In this document: positions 1 to 6,109 of the stretch, one piece after another
How the letters are laid out: the number at the start of each line of letters is the position of its first letter
How positions within the stretch are numbered: the stretch's first letter is position 1
From: an uncultured bacterium
GTDB taxonomy: Bacteria; Fidelibacterota; Marinisomatia; Marinisomatales; UBA1611
DNA length: 8,677 nucleotides
Reading direction: 5' to 3'
Assembly (NCBI GenBank): GCA_938092125.1
Contig: CALKMQ010000029.1
Coordinates: 1-8,677 of the forward strand
Translations under genes and position numbers: made by a program
Notes under the pieces: model-generated
Databases searched by the model: none
What the model was told of the DNA's origin: nothing
What the model saw: the letters and a program-made list of their open reading frames with translations, nothing else

Positions 1-609
1 ACTTTGCCAAATACCGTATACTCTCCGACAGCAATTTGGATTGAAAAAGTTGACAAACATGCACCTGTAAAAAACGGTTATCATTTATCGTCGGTTTATC
101 AGCTACAACCTTTTGATAGAGTTTTAAAGAATGAGTTTCTCTTAGGTATGAAATATAGTCATAGGCTATCTGGACATACAAAAATGGCTATTTATTATTT
201 TGATGAAAAATCAGAAAATTGGATTTATGTTGAAACTAAAAACAATCCAAGTAAAAATATACTCACCGCTAATTTAGACCAGTTCCATGCAGTTACAATA
301 ATTCAAGATCTCATCCCTCCCCAAATATTAAACACCTACCCGGCAAATGGAGGTCATTATGAGGGGAAAGAAATAAAGAAACTTATTATTGATATTGAAG
401 ACACAATTTCAGGTATTGAACCAAAAGAAAAATCAATATCTATAAAATTAAATGGCACAAAATTATTTTGTGCATATCAGCCTGTAAAAAAACAAATTAC
501 TTATGATTTAGATAGAGGTCTAAATGATGGAGAGCATACATTGGATATTACGATTATTGATAGGGTTGGTAATCAAACTAATCGTTTAATTTACTTTACT
601 TGTAAATAG
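1..609 (+). CDS. C-terminal part of an exported protein with two beta-sandwich domains (5' end outside window)
   Basis: The reading frame is open from the first base to a TAG stop, so only the last 202 residues are seen and the true start lies upstream. Residues 1-100 look like a ZU5-like beta-sandwich: alternating hydrophobic strands, an 'IYYFDEKSENWIYV' strand pair, and a final 'LDQFHAVTIIQD' strand. This is followed by 'IPPQILNTYPANGG', a typical opening of a bacterial Ig-like domain, which runs to the end and closes with 'DRVGNQTNRLIYF'. Such tails occur on secreted or outer-surface proteins. From memory, similar tails sit behind M23 (lysostaphin-type) peptidase domains in some FCB-type bacteria, but no catalytic domain is visible here. 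No membrane anchor is seen in this part. The cdd gene begins 10 bases downstream, so they may be cotranscribed. The domain class is fairly sure; the enzyme identity is only a guess. Confidence 0.6.
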   Translation, partial: TLPNTVYSPTAIWIEKVDKHAPVKNGYHLSSVYQLQPFDRVLKNEFLLGMKYSHRLSGHTKMAIYYFDEKSENWIYVETKNNPSKNILTANLDQFHAVTIIQDLIPPQILNTYPANGGHYEGKEIKKLIIDIEDTISGIEPKEKSISIKLNGTKLFCAYQPVKKQITYDLDRGLNDGEHTLDITIIDRVGNQTNRLIYFTCK

Positions 610-619
610 AATTATAAAA

Positions 620-1003
620 ATGTCTAAAAATAAACTTATCCTGAAAGCTATTAAAATGAGATCAAAGGCATTTGCTCCCTATTCCAAATATAAAGTTGGT
701 GCAGCCGTCTTGACAGATTCAGGAGAAATTTTCGGTGGATGCAATATTGAAAATAGCAGTTATAGCTTAACATGCTGCGCTGAAAGAGTAGCGTTATTTA
801 AAGCGTATTCTGAAGGCTTTAGGACTATTAAAGCATTGTCAGTTTCAACTGAGAATTCGGGCATGCCCTGTGGAGCATGCAGACAAGTTATTTGGGATTT
901 ATGTGGCGACATACCAATCTATATTTGTGATGGGAAAAAATTCGTTAGCGAAAGCTCTTCTAGAGCTCTACTACCACTTCCATTTGATAACACAAAATTA
1001 TGA
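620..1003 (+). CDS. cdd: Cytidine deaminase, short homotetrameric zinc type
   Basis: Deaminates cytidine and deoxycytidine to uridine and deoxyuridine in the cytosol, a pyrimidine-salvage step. The 127 residues match the usual 125-136 of the small tetrameric family. The catalytic set is complete: substrate-binding N42 and E44 in 'CNIEN', zinc ligand C53 and proton-shuttle E55 in 'TCCAERVALF', and zinc ligands C84 and C87 in 'MPCGACRQV'. The N-terminal 'APYSKYKVGAAV' is also typical. The ATG at 620 puts these residues at their expected positions. It has only an A-rich leader and no Shine-Dalgarno sequence. The TGA stop overlaps the udk start as ATGA, which suggests translational coupling with the kinase that uses its product. 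Function is secure. Confidence 0.96.
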   Translation: MSKNKLILKAIKMRSKAFAPYSKYKVGAAVLTDSGEIFGGCNIENSSYSLTCCAERVALFKAYSEGFRTIKALSVSTENSGMPCGACRQVIWDLCGDIPIYICDGKKFVSESSSRALLPLPFDNTKL

Positions 1004-1623
1004 TAATGAAAAATCAGCTTGTTGGGTTGTGTGGAGGTACAGCTGCGGGTAAAACGACAATAGTCTCGAAATTGATCGAACATTATGGCTCTGCCTCAAC
1101 AATTCAATTAGACTCTTATTATAAAGATTTTAGTAGTTTATCGTTTGATAATAGAAAAAAAGTAAATTTTGATCACCCTAACTCTTTTAATACTAAAATG
1201 TTAAAAAAACATCTAAGCCTGTTACTTGAAGGGAATAAAATAGAATCACCAATATATAATTATAAAACACATTGTAGAGAAAATATTTTCAATATTATTT
1301 ATCCAAATAAACTGATATTTCTTGAAGGCACTCTCATTTTTTTTTATTCGGAATTAACTAAACTAATGATGCTGAAAATTTTCATTGAAACACCTGAAGA
1401 CATTCGTTTCAAAAGACGATTAAAACGAGATGTAGAAAAAAGAGGTCGATTGCCTATGGAAGTTCGTAAACAATATAATGAAAGTGTTAAACCGATGCAC
1501 ATGCAATATATCGAGCCTTTAAAGTCCGTAGCGGATATTATTATTTCAGGTTCCTCAGAAATAAATACATCCGTAGAAAAAATTATTAAAAAAATTGACT
1601 CAATTAAGATAAAGAAGCTATAA
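1000..1623 (+). CDS. udk: Uridine kinase (uridine/cytidine to UMP/CMP)
   Basis: Phosphorylates uridine and cytidine to UMP and CMP in the cytosol. The 207 residues fit the bacterial family (about 205-215). Visible motifs are the Walker A loop 'GGTAAGKT' (12-19), the catalytic-Asp region 'LDSYYKD' (D38), 'NFDHPNSF' (56-63), 'PIYNYKTHCR' (84-93), 'FLEGTLIF' (107-114), the lid 'RRLKRDVEKRGR' (139-150), and 'QYNESVKPMHMQYIEP'. The Walker A has Ala at position 16 where Ser is common, which should still bind phosphate. The ATG at 1000 overlaps the cdd stop; an in-frame ATG at 1006 is nearly as likely and would remove two residues. A nine-T tract at 1337-1345 lies inside the gene, but the frame is intact across it. 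tdk starts one base after the stop. Confidence 0.94.
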   Translation: MIMKNQLVGLCGGTAAGKTTIVSKLIEHYGSASTIQLDSYYKDFSSLSFDNRKKVNFDHPNSFNTKMLKKHLSLLLEGNKIESPIYNYKTHCRENIFNIIYPNKLIFLEGTLIFFYSELTKLMMLKIFIETPEDIRFKRRLKRDVEKRGRLPMEVRKQYNESVKPMHMQYIEPLKSVADIIISGSSEINTSVEKIIKKIDSIKIKKL

Positions 1624-1624
1624 A

Positions 1625-2173
1625 ATGCATCACAAACCAATTGAAAACGGATGGATTGAAGTTATTTGCGGTAGTATGTTTTGTGGAAAAACTGAAGAAC
1701 TTTTAAGAAGGCTAAGACGAGCTGAGATAGCAAATCAAAAGGTAAAAGCATTTAAAGCAAAAGTTGATAACCGCTACAGTAAAGATAAAATTGTAAGTCA
1801 TGATAAGAATACTATAGATTCCATTCCTCTAGAGAATTCTAGTGATTTGTTTGATTTAGGTAATGAATACGACGTTGTAGGTATTGATGAAGCACAATTT
1901 TTTGATGATGAGTTGGTAACTGTTTGTAAAAATCTTGCAAAAAACAAAACAAGAGTTATTATAGCAGGGTTGGATAAGGACTATAAAGGATTACCTTTTG
2001 GCCCAATGCCATTAATTATGTGCGAAGCTGATTATCTAGATAAATTGTCAGCCATATGTATGAAATGTGGAAAAGATGCATCACATACTCAAAGAATCAC
2101 AACCCAAACTGAGCAAATTTTAATAGGCGAAGCTGATGCTTACGAAGCACGTTGTAGAGCTTGTTTTAATTGA
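1625..2173 (+). CDS. tdk: Thymidine kinase, type II (zinc-containing, TK1-like)
   Basis: Phosphorylates thymidine and deoxyuridine to dTMP and dUMP. The Walker A loop is 'GSMFCGKTEELLRR' (16-29), with Cys where Ser is most common. The Walker B-like 'VVGIDEAQFF' (84-93) carries catalytic E89. 'AGLDKDYKGLPFGPMP' (114-129) is the family signature. Four cysteines of the structural zinc site are all present: C145/C148 in 'AICMKCG' and C177/C180 in 'YEARCRAC'. The protein is 182 residues and stops right after the last zinc Cys pair, so it lacks the extra C-terminal tail found in longer homologues but looks complete. It sits one base after udk with no clear ribosome-binding site, so its translation is probably coupled. 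Its dUrd substrate is a product of Cdd. Identity is secure. Confidence 0.96.
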   Translation: MHHKPIENGWIEVICGSMFCGKTEELLRRLRRAEIANQKVKAFKAKVDNRYSKDKIVSHDKNTIDSIPLENSSDLFDLGNEYDVVGIDEAQFFDDELVTVCKNLAKNKTRVIIAGLDKDYKGLPFGPMPLIMCEADYLDKLSAICMKCGKDASHTQRITTQTEQILIGEADAYEARCRACFN

Positions 2174-2186
2174 GATAAAATTAGTG

Positions 2187-3407
2187 ATGCAAGAATATAC
2201 CGGAATTTTAGGAGTTTTAGTTTTACTAGGAATCTCCTATATGCTTTCCAATAATAAATCATTAATAAATAAAAATATAATATTCTGGGGCTTAGGTCTA
2301 CAATTTTCTTTTGCAGTTATTATCTTAAAAACCTCTTTTGGAAAGGCATTATTTTTTTATTTTAATATTTTCATAGTAAAGGTAATTAGCTTCGCTGATG
2401 CTGGAAGTGACTTTTTATTTACTTCGTTCATTCCTGGTGTCGGCTATGATCAAGCTTTGATTAATTTTGCCTTTCGTGCGTTGCCTGTTATCATTTTTTT
2501 TTCAAGTTTGATAGCTGTTAGTTATCACCTTGGAATAATTCAGTTTGTTATAAAAAAAATCGCATTTGTCATGGAGAAGACAATGAAAACCAGCGGGGCA
2601 GAAACATTAAGTATATCTGCAAATATATTCGTAGGTCAAACTGAAGCTCCAATTTTAATCAGACCTTATATATCAACAATGACAAAATCAGAATTAATGG
2701 CTATTATGGTTGGAGGATTTGCAACAGTTGCTGGAAGTGTAATGGCTCTATATGTTACATGGCTAAGTAATATTCCAAATATTGCTGGTCATTTATTAGC
2801 TGCATCTGTTATGTCAGCACCAGCAGCACTCATGGTTGCCAAAATCATTTACCCCGAAACAAAATCACCTAGAACCATAAATTCAACTGAAATCATTTTA
2901 AATTCGTCAAATAATAATTTAATGGATGCAATAGGAAGAGGAGCGACAGATGGAATGAAGCTTGCAGCTAACGTAGCAGCCATGTTAATTGCTTTTATTT
3001 CAATAGTTGCAATGATTAATTTTATTTTAGGTTTATTAGGAACTTCCATGCAAGATGTGCTGGGATTATTATTCAAGCCTCTTGCTTGGACAATGGGTAT
3101 ACCATGGAAAGAGGCTGGAATAGTAGGTACGCTAATGGGTGAAAAAATAGTGCTTACAGAACTTATTGCATTTGGAGACCTAAGTGATTATGTTAATAAA
3201 AATACTCTTTCAGAAAGATCAACTATTATTGCTAGCTATGCTCTTTGTGGCTTTGCAAATTTTGGGTCTATCGGTATTCAATTAGGTGGAATTGGAGCAA
3301 TGGCACCAGACCGCAAGAGTGATTTATCAAAATTAGTAATTAAAGCTATGCTTGGTGGAGCCATTGCTTCTTGGCTTACGGCTTCTATTGTAGGAATAAT
3401 AATATAG
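2187..3407 (+). CDS. nupC: Concentrative nucleoside transporter, NupC/CNT family
   Basis: An inner-membrane symporter (Na+ or H+ driven) importing nucleosides. The 406 residues match the bacterial CNT length of about 400. It is almost wholly hydrophobic, with the N-terminal, gate and C-terminal CNT domains in order. Family hallmarks are 'FVGQTEAPILIRPY' (GQTE at 150-153, nearly the numbering of Vibrio cholerae CNT), 'GGFATVAGSVMALY', 'NVAAMLIAFIS', and 'CGFANFGSIGIQLGGIGAMAP' with N358 and S361 of the sugar-binding site. The usual 'NE' before the second nucleoside-binding Glu is here 'TE' (T324-E325). I chose the ATG at 2187 over upstream non-ATG codons because those would overlap tdk by dozens of bases and add a non-hydrophobic extension. 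It follows tdk by 13 bases, so it likely supplies substrate to Cdd, Udk and Tdk. The preferred nucleoside cannot be read from sequence alone. Confidence 0.94.
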   Translation: MQEYTGILGVLVLLGISYMLSNNKSLINKNIIFWGLGLQFSFAVIILKTSFGKALFFYFNIFIVKVISFADAGSDFLFTSFIPGVGYDQALINFAFRALPVIIFFSSLIAVSYHLGIIQFVIKKIAFVMEKTMKTSGAETLSISANIFVGQTEAPILIRPYISTMTKSELMAIMVGGFATVAGSVMALYVTWLSNIPNIAGHLLAASVMSAPAALMVAKIIYPETKSPRTINSTEIILNSSNNNLMDAIGRGATDGMKLAANVAAMLIAFISIVAMINFILGLLGTSMQDVLGLLFKPLAWTMGIPWKEAGIVGTLMGEKIVLTELIAFGDLSDYVNKNTLSERSTIIASYALCGFANFGSIGIQLGGIGAMAPDRKSDLSKLVIKAMLGGAIASWLTASIVGIII

Positions 3408-3409
3408 CA

Positions 3410-3976
3410 ATGTCTTTTAAGATAATATTTATGGGTCCCCCAGGTGTTGGTAAAGGAACTCAAGCAGCAATTTTAAAAAATCATTTGAAAGTCCCTCATC
3501 TTTCAACTGGTGAAATACTTAGAAAAGAAATCGCCTTGGATTCTGATATCGGTAAAGTATCAAAAGAGTATATTGATAATGGTTTGTTTGTTCCTGACAA
3601 TATTTTAATCGAAATAATTGAAAATTATCTTAAAAGTACTGATTGTCAGGATGGATATATTTTAGATGGGTATCCTAGAAATTTACAACAGGTAAAAGAT
3701 TTGCATTTATTATTATCAAAATTAAATCAATCCATTAATGTAGCAATTAGTTTAACGGCTGAAAAGAAAGAACTGATCAAACGATTGATTAAACGAAGTA
3801 AAGATTCTGGTCGAAGTGATGATGCCATCGAAATAATTTCAAAACGACAAGATGTTTATTGGAACCAAACCGCTCCAATAATAAAATATTATCGTGAAAA
3901 TAAAATTTTAAAAGAAGTGGATGGACTTGGGTCCATCGAAGAAATAACCCATAGAATAATTAAAGCAATAAAATAA
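3410..3976 (+). CDS. adk: Adenylate kinase, short form without LID domain
   Basis: Catalyses AMP + ATP to 2 ADP in the cytosol. With 188 residues it is the short type: the long LID insertion of E. coli Adk (214 residues) is replaced by a short loop, 'RSKDSGRSDD' (129-138). The P-loop is 'GPPGVGKGT' (9-17), the AMP-binding segment 'HLSTGEILRK' (30-39), and the core 'LDGYPRN' (85-91). R129, R135 and R146 are candidates for the catalytic arginines. T33 and Q94 match AMP-specific positions of vertebrate AK1 (T39, Q101), where UMP/CMP kinases carry Ala and Asn. I therefore prefer adenylate kinase over UMP/CMP kinase. 'STGE' replaces the near-universal 'STGD'. The ATG at 3410 was chosen because an upstream start would overlap nupC and add residues unlike the family. 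It lies two bases after nupC. Confidence 0.92.
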   Translation: MSFKIIFMGPPGVGKGTQAAILKNHLKVPHLSTGEILRKEIALDSDIGKVSKEYIDNGLFVPDNILIEIIENYLKSTDCQDGYILDGYPRNLQQVKDLHLLLSKLNQSINVAISLTAEKKELIKRLIKRSKDSGRSDDAIEIISKRQDVYWNQTAPIIKYYRENKILKEVDGLGSIEEITHRIIKAIK

Positions 3977-3977
3977 A

Positions 3978-4571
3978 ATGTTGAAAATTGGTTTAACAGG
4001 TGGTATTGGTTCCGGAAAAAGTGAAGTAAGTAGTTTCTTACAATCTTGGGGGGCATACATTTTTGATGCCGATAAAGAAGCCAAGCACATCATAAATAAC
4101 AACCTCGATGCTCAAAAAGAAATAATCAAAGAGTTTGGAAGTGATGTAATTGATTCAAATCAAAACATAAACAAACAAAAGCTTGCTAGGATTGCATTTC
4201 AAGATGAATTCCATCAACAATCTTTAAACGCAATAGTTCATCCTTACGTTTTCAAAAAAATTGATAATTCTTTTGAAAAAATAAAAATAGAAAATAATCA
4301 TAATTGTTTTGTCGTTGATGCTGCACTTATATATGAGTCTGGAGCTGATACGCACATGGATTACGTTATAGTAGTATCTTCTTTAATCAGTTACCGTACA
4401 GAAAGAGTAATGTCAAAAAATAACATTACTAGGGAAGATTTTTTAAAGCGCGTTTCTTTGCAATGGTCGGATGAAGATAAAGAAAATATGGCCGATTATA
4501 TCATCAAAAATAATTCAGATTTGGAAAATTTAGAAAAAGAAGCAAAAAAAATATTTAATACTTTATTATAG
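3978..4571 (+). CDS. coaE: Dephospho-CoA kinase
   Basis: Phosphorylates the 3'-hydroxyl of dephospho-CoA's ribose, the last step of coenzyme A synthesis. The 197 residues equal the usual length. Motifs are the P-loop 'GLTGGIGSGKSEV' (5-17), 'FDADKEAK' (29-36), 'LNAIVHPYVFKKI', 'FVVDAALIYESGAD' with the DxxLLxE-like substrate loop, and the lid-region arginines of 'SYRTERVMSKNNITREDFLKR', followed by 'ADYIIKNN' near the C-terminus. The last is the conserved site typical of CoaE ('A.~.vi.N.g'). It starts one base after the adk stop and has only an A-rich leader. It ends tail to tail with the opposite-strand gene, two bases apart, with no obvious hairpin terminator in between. Its place behind adk has no direct pathway link to nucleoside salvage beyond shared ATP/adenosine chemistry. 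Identity is secure. Confidence 0.95.
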   Translation: MLKIGLTGGIGSGKSEVSSFLQSWGAYIFDADKEAKHIINNNLDAQKEIIKEFGSDVIDSNQNINKQKLARIAFQDEFHQQSLNAIVHPYVFKKIDNSFEKIKIENNHNCFVVDAALIYESGADTHMDYVIVVSSLISYRTERVMSKNNITREDFLKRVSLQWSDEDKENMADYIIKNNSDLENLEKEAKKIFNTLL

Positions 4572-4573
4572 TT

Positions 4574-5041
4574 CTATTTTCTACCTGGCCTTAATGCCTT
4601 TGGCTTGTCAAAGATTTCTTTGAAAATAACTCCAGTTTTAACCGGATCATTTAAATCAATAAGACCTGCTAATATATTCCCTTTGTTTTTAGGTAACTCT
4701 TTTGCTTTAGATCTTGGGGGAAAAATGTTTGATTTGGTTTGTAGCTTTTCATCAAAAATTTCCGCATCATTCGTGACTACCAAAACCTCTTCATCCAATT
4801 TAATATCTGAGGCTAAGTCATCGTCTTCCAATTCAAAAACATTTTCAATATTCTCTTGATTTTGTATTGGCACTTTTTCATCGCCAATTAAGGCATTTAA
4901 AATACCTTCGCCAAAGTCTACAATACTACTTGATTTTTCACTGCTATTGTCTTCATTTTTTTTAATGAATTTATCTTTTTGCTTTTTTTTCATCCAACCA
5001 AAAAATGCATACAAAAGCATTAAAAATAGCCAATTACCCAT
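4574..5041 (-). CDS. Unknown small membrane-anchored acidic protein downstream of floA
   Basis: I do not recognise a named family. The 155 residues begin with one membrane segment (about 4-17, 'WLFLMLLYAFFGW'), then a basic cluster (18-28, 'KKKQKDKFIKK'). This predicts the C-terminal part lies in the cytoplasm. Residues 29-120 are low-complexity and acidic, likely disordered. The end (121-155) looks ordered, with 'DPVKTGVIFKEIFDKPKALR'. From memory, similar tails of the form 'A.ilsEIL.pPkalR' end many small hypothetical proteins in diverse bacteria. It is the third gene behind nfeD and floA, 27 bases after floA, so it is probably cotranscribed and may act with the FloA membrane scaffold. That role is inference. 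Start: the ATG gives the membrane segment at the very N-terminus, though no Shine-Dalgarno is seen. It is convergent with coaE. Confidence 0.8.
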   Translation of the reverse strand: MGNWLFLMLLYAFFGWMKKKQKDKFIKKNEDNSSEKSSSIVDFGEGILNALIGDEKVPIQNQENIENVFELEDDDLASDIKLDEEVLVVTNDAEIFDEKLQTKSNIFPPRSKAKELPKNKGNILAGLIDLNDPVKTGVIFKEIFDKPKALRPGRK

Positions 5042-5068
5042 ATTATTTATTCACATTCATTCGAGTGG

Positions 5069-6079
5069 TTATTTACCTTCATGCTCGGTATCATCCTTAG
5101 GGTGAATCGAAGAATCAGCAATTGAATCTCTCATTCCAGTATCAGCTTTAATATTATTCATATTGTAATAATCAAGAACACCTATGTTTCCATCTCGGAA
5201 TGCCTGAGACATTGCTTTCGGAACTTCTGATTCTGCCTCTACTACTTTTGCTTTCATTTCTTGTACTTTTGCTTGCATCTCTTGCTCTTCTGCAACCGCC
5301 ATTGCACGTCGAGTTTCTGCTTTTGCTTGAGCAACACGTAAATCGGCTTCTGCTTGATCTGCTTGAAGTGAAGCTCCAATATTTTTACCAACATCCAAGT
5401 CTGCAATATCAATGGATAATATTTCAAATGCCGTGCCAGAATCTAGGCCTTTATTAAGCACTGATTTAGAAATGCTATCTGGATTTTCTAATACATCTGA
5501 ATACGTATGGGCCGAACCTATAGCGCTCACAATACCTTCACCAACTCTAGCAATAATTGTATCATCAGTGGCTCCTCCGACTAAACCAGGTATATTTGTT
5601 CGAACTGTAACTCTTGCTCTTGCTTTAAGCTCAATACCATCTTTTGCAACTGCAGATAAATATCCATCAACAGGCGCATTTATAACTTTAGGATAAACAC
5701 TCGTTTCAACAGCTGATTTTACATCTCTTCCCGCAAGATCAATAGCTGTTGCAATTTCAAAGGGTAACTGAATTTTTGCTTTATCCGATGCTATCATTGC
5801 AGAAACAATATTTTCCACATTACCACCAGCAAGATAATGAGTTTCTAACATATCGGTAGAGATATGATCCAAACCAGCCTTATGAGTATTGATTACACCA
5901 TCAACAACTAGCCTTGGTGATATTTTTCTTAATCGCATTCTAATTAAATCCACGATTCTAATTCTACCAAGTCCTAATGACACAACTGCCTGTACCCACA
6001 TACCTAGCGGAACAAAATAAAAGAAAAGAACGAAAAATAATACAATTACAATTAGAAATGCACCTTGAACTACTGGCAT
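5069..6079 (-). CDS. floA: Flotillin-like membrane scaffold protein FloA (YqfA/UPF0365 family)
   Basis: A membrane-bound SPFH-like scaffold that organises ordered lipid domains. The 336 residues compare with about 331 in Bacillus subtilis YqfA. One hydrophobic segment (about 6-26) is followed by the SPFH-like region. Strongly conserved blocks include 'AGGNVENIVSAMIASDKAKI', 'ATAIDLAGRDVKSAVETSV', 'KDGIELKARARVTVR', 'NIPGLVGGATDDTIIARVGE' and 'GIVSAIGSA'. An Ala/Glu-rich helical region spans about 236-294, as needed for oligomer formation. The C-terminal hallmark 'GNIGVLDYYNMNNIKADTGM' follows. The last 15 or so residues are polar and variable. An AGGAGT ribosome-binding site precedes the ATG, one of few good ones in the window. 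It follows nfeD by 30 bases, the classic arrangement, so the two are likely one transcript. Identity is secure. Confidence 0.96.
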   Translation of the reverse strand: MPVVQGAFLIVIVLFFVLFFYFVPLGMWVQAVVSLGLGRIRIVDLIRMRLRKISPRLVVDGVINTHKAGLDHISTDMLETHYLAGGNVENIVSAMIASDKAKIQLPFEIATAIDLAGRDVKSAVETSVYPKVINAPVDGYLSAVAKDGIELKARARVTVRTNIPGLVGGATDDTIIARVGEGIVSAIGSAHTYSDVLENPDSISKSVLNKGLDSGTAFEILSIDIADLDVGKNIGASLQADQAEADLRVAQAKAETRRAMAVAEEQEMQAKVQEMKAKVVEAESEVPKAMSQAFRDGNIGVLDYYNMNNIKADTGMRDSIADSSIHPKDDTEHEGK

Positions 6080-6084
6080 ATTTG

Positions 6085-6090
6085 ACTCCT
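6085..6090 (-). promoter_or_regulatory. Ribosome-binding site of floA
   Basis: The minus strand reads AGGAGT five bases before the floA ATG (AGGAGTCAAATATG). It is the clearest Shine-Dalgarno sequence in the window and supports the chosen start. Most other genes here have only A/T-rich leaders, so FloA may be translated more strongly and independently of nfeD. Confidence 0.75.
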
Positions 6091-6109
6091 ATTTAAAATT
6101 ATTAAATAT

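Noticed and set aside
870..1052. Short frame across the cdd-udk junction
   Set aside because: It overlaps two convincing enzymes in another frame and shows no domain.
1344..1640. Minus-strand frame opposite udk
   Set aside because: It is antisense to the conserved lid and C-terminal part of uridine kinase and has no recognisable motif.
2136..2186. N-terminal extension of the nucleoside transporter
   Set aside because: It would overlap the zinc-site coding end of tdk and needs a non-ATG start, while the ATG at 2187 gives the usual CNT length.
3410..3976. UMP/CMP kinase instead of adenylate kinase
   Set aside because: The context made it tempting, but T33 and Q94 are the AMP-type residues where UMP/CMP kinases carry Ala and Asn.
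4609..4622. Inverted repeat CAAAGATTTCTTTG near the convergent gene ends, as a possible terminator
   Set aside because: The stem is 5-6 AT-rich base pairs with a tiny loop and no following T tract, and it encodes part of the conserved tail of the unknown protein. It is probably chance.
4605..4859. Plus-strand open frame opposite the unknown gene
   Set aside because: It is antisense to a protein with a credible membrane anchor and tail, is Ser/Lys-rich without motifs, and has no ribosome-binding site.
5200..5696. Two plus-strand open frames opposite floA
   Set aside because: They mirror the Ala/Glu-rich and conserved regions of floA. The Leu-rich composition is what the complement of such codons gives.
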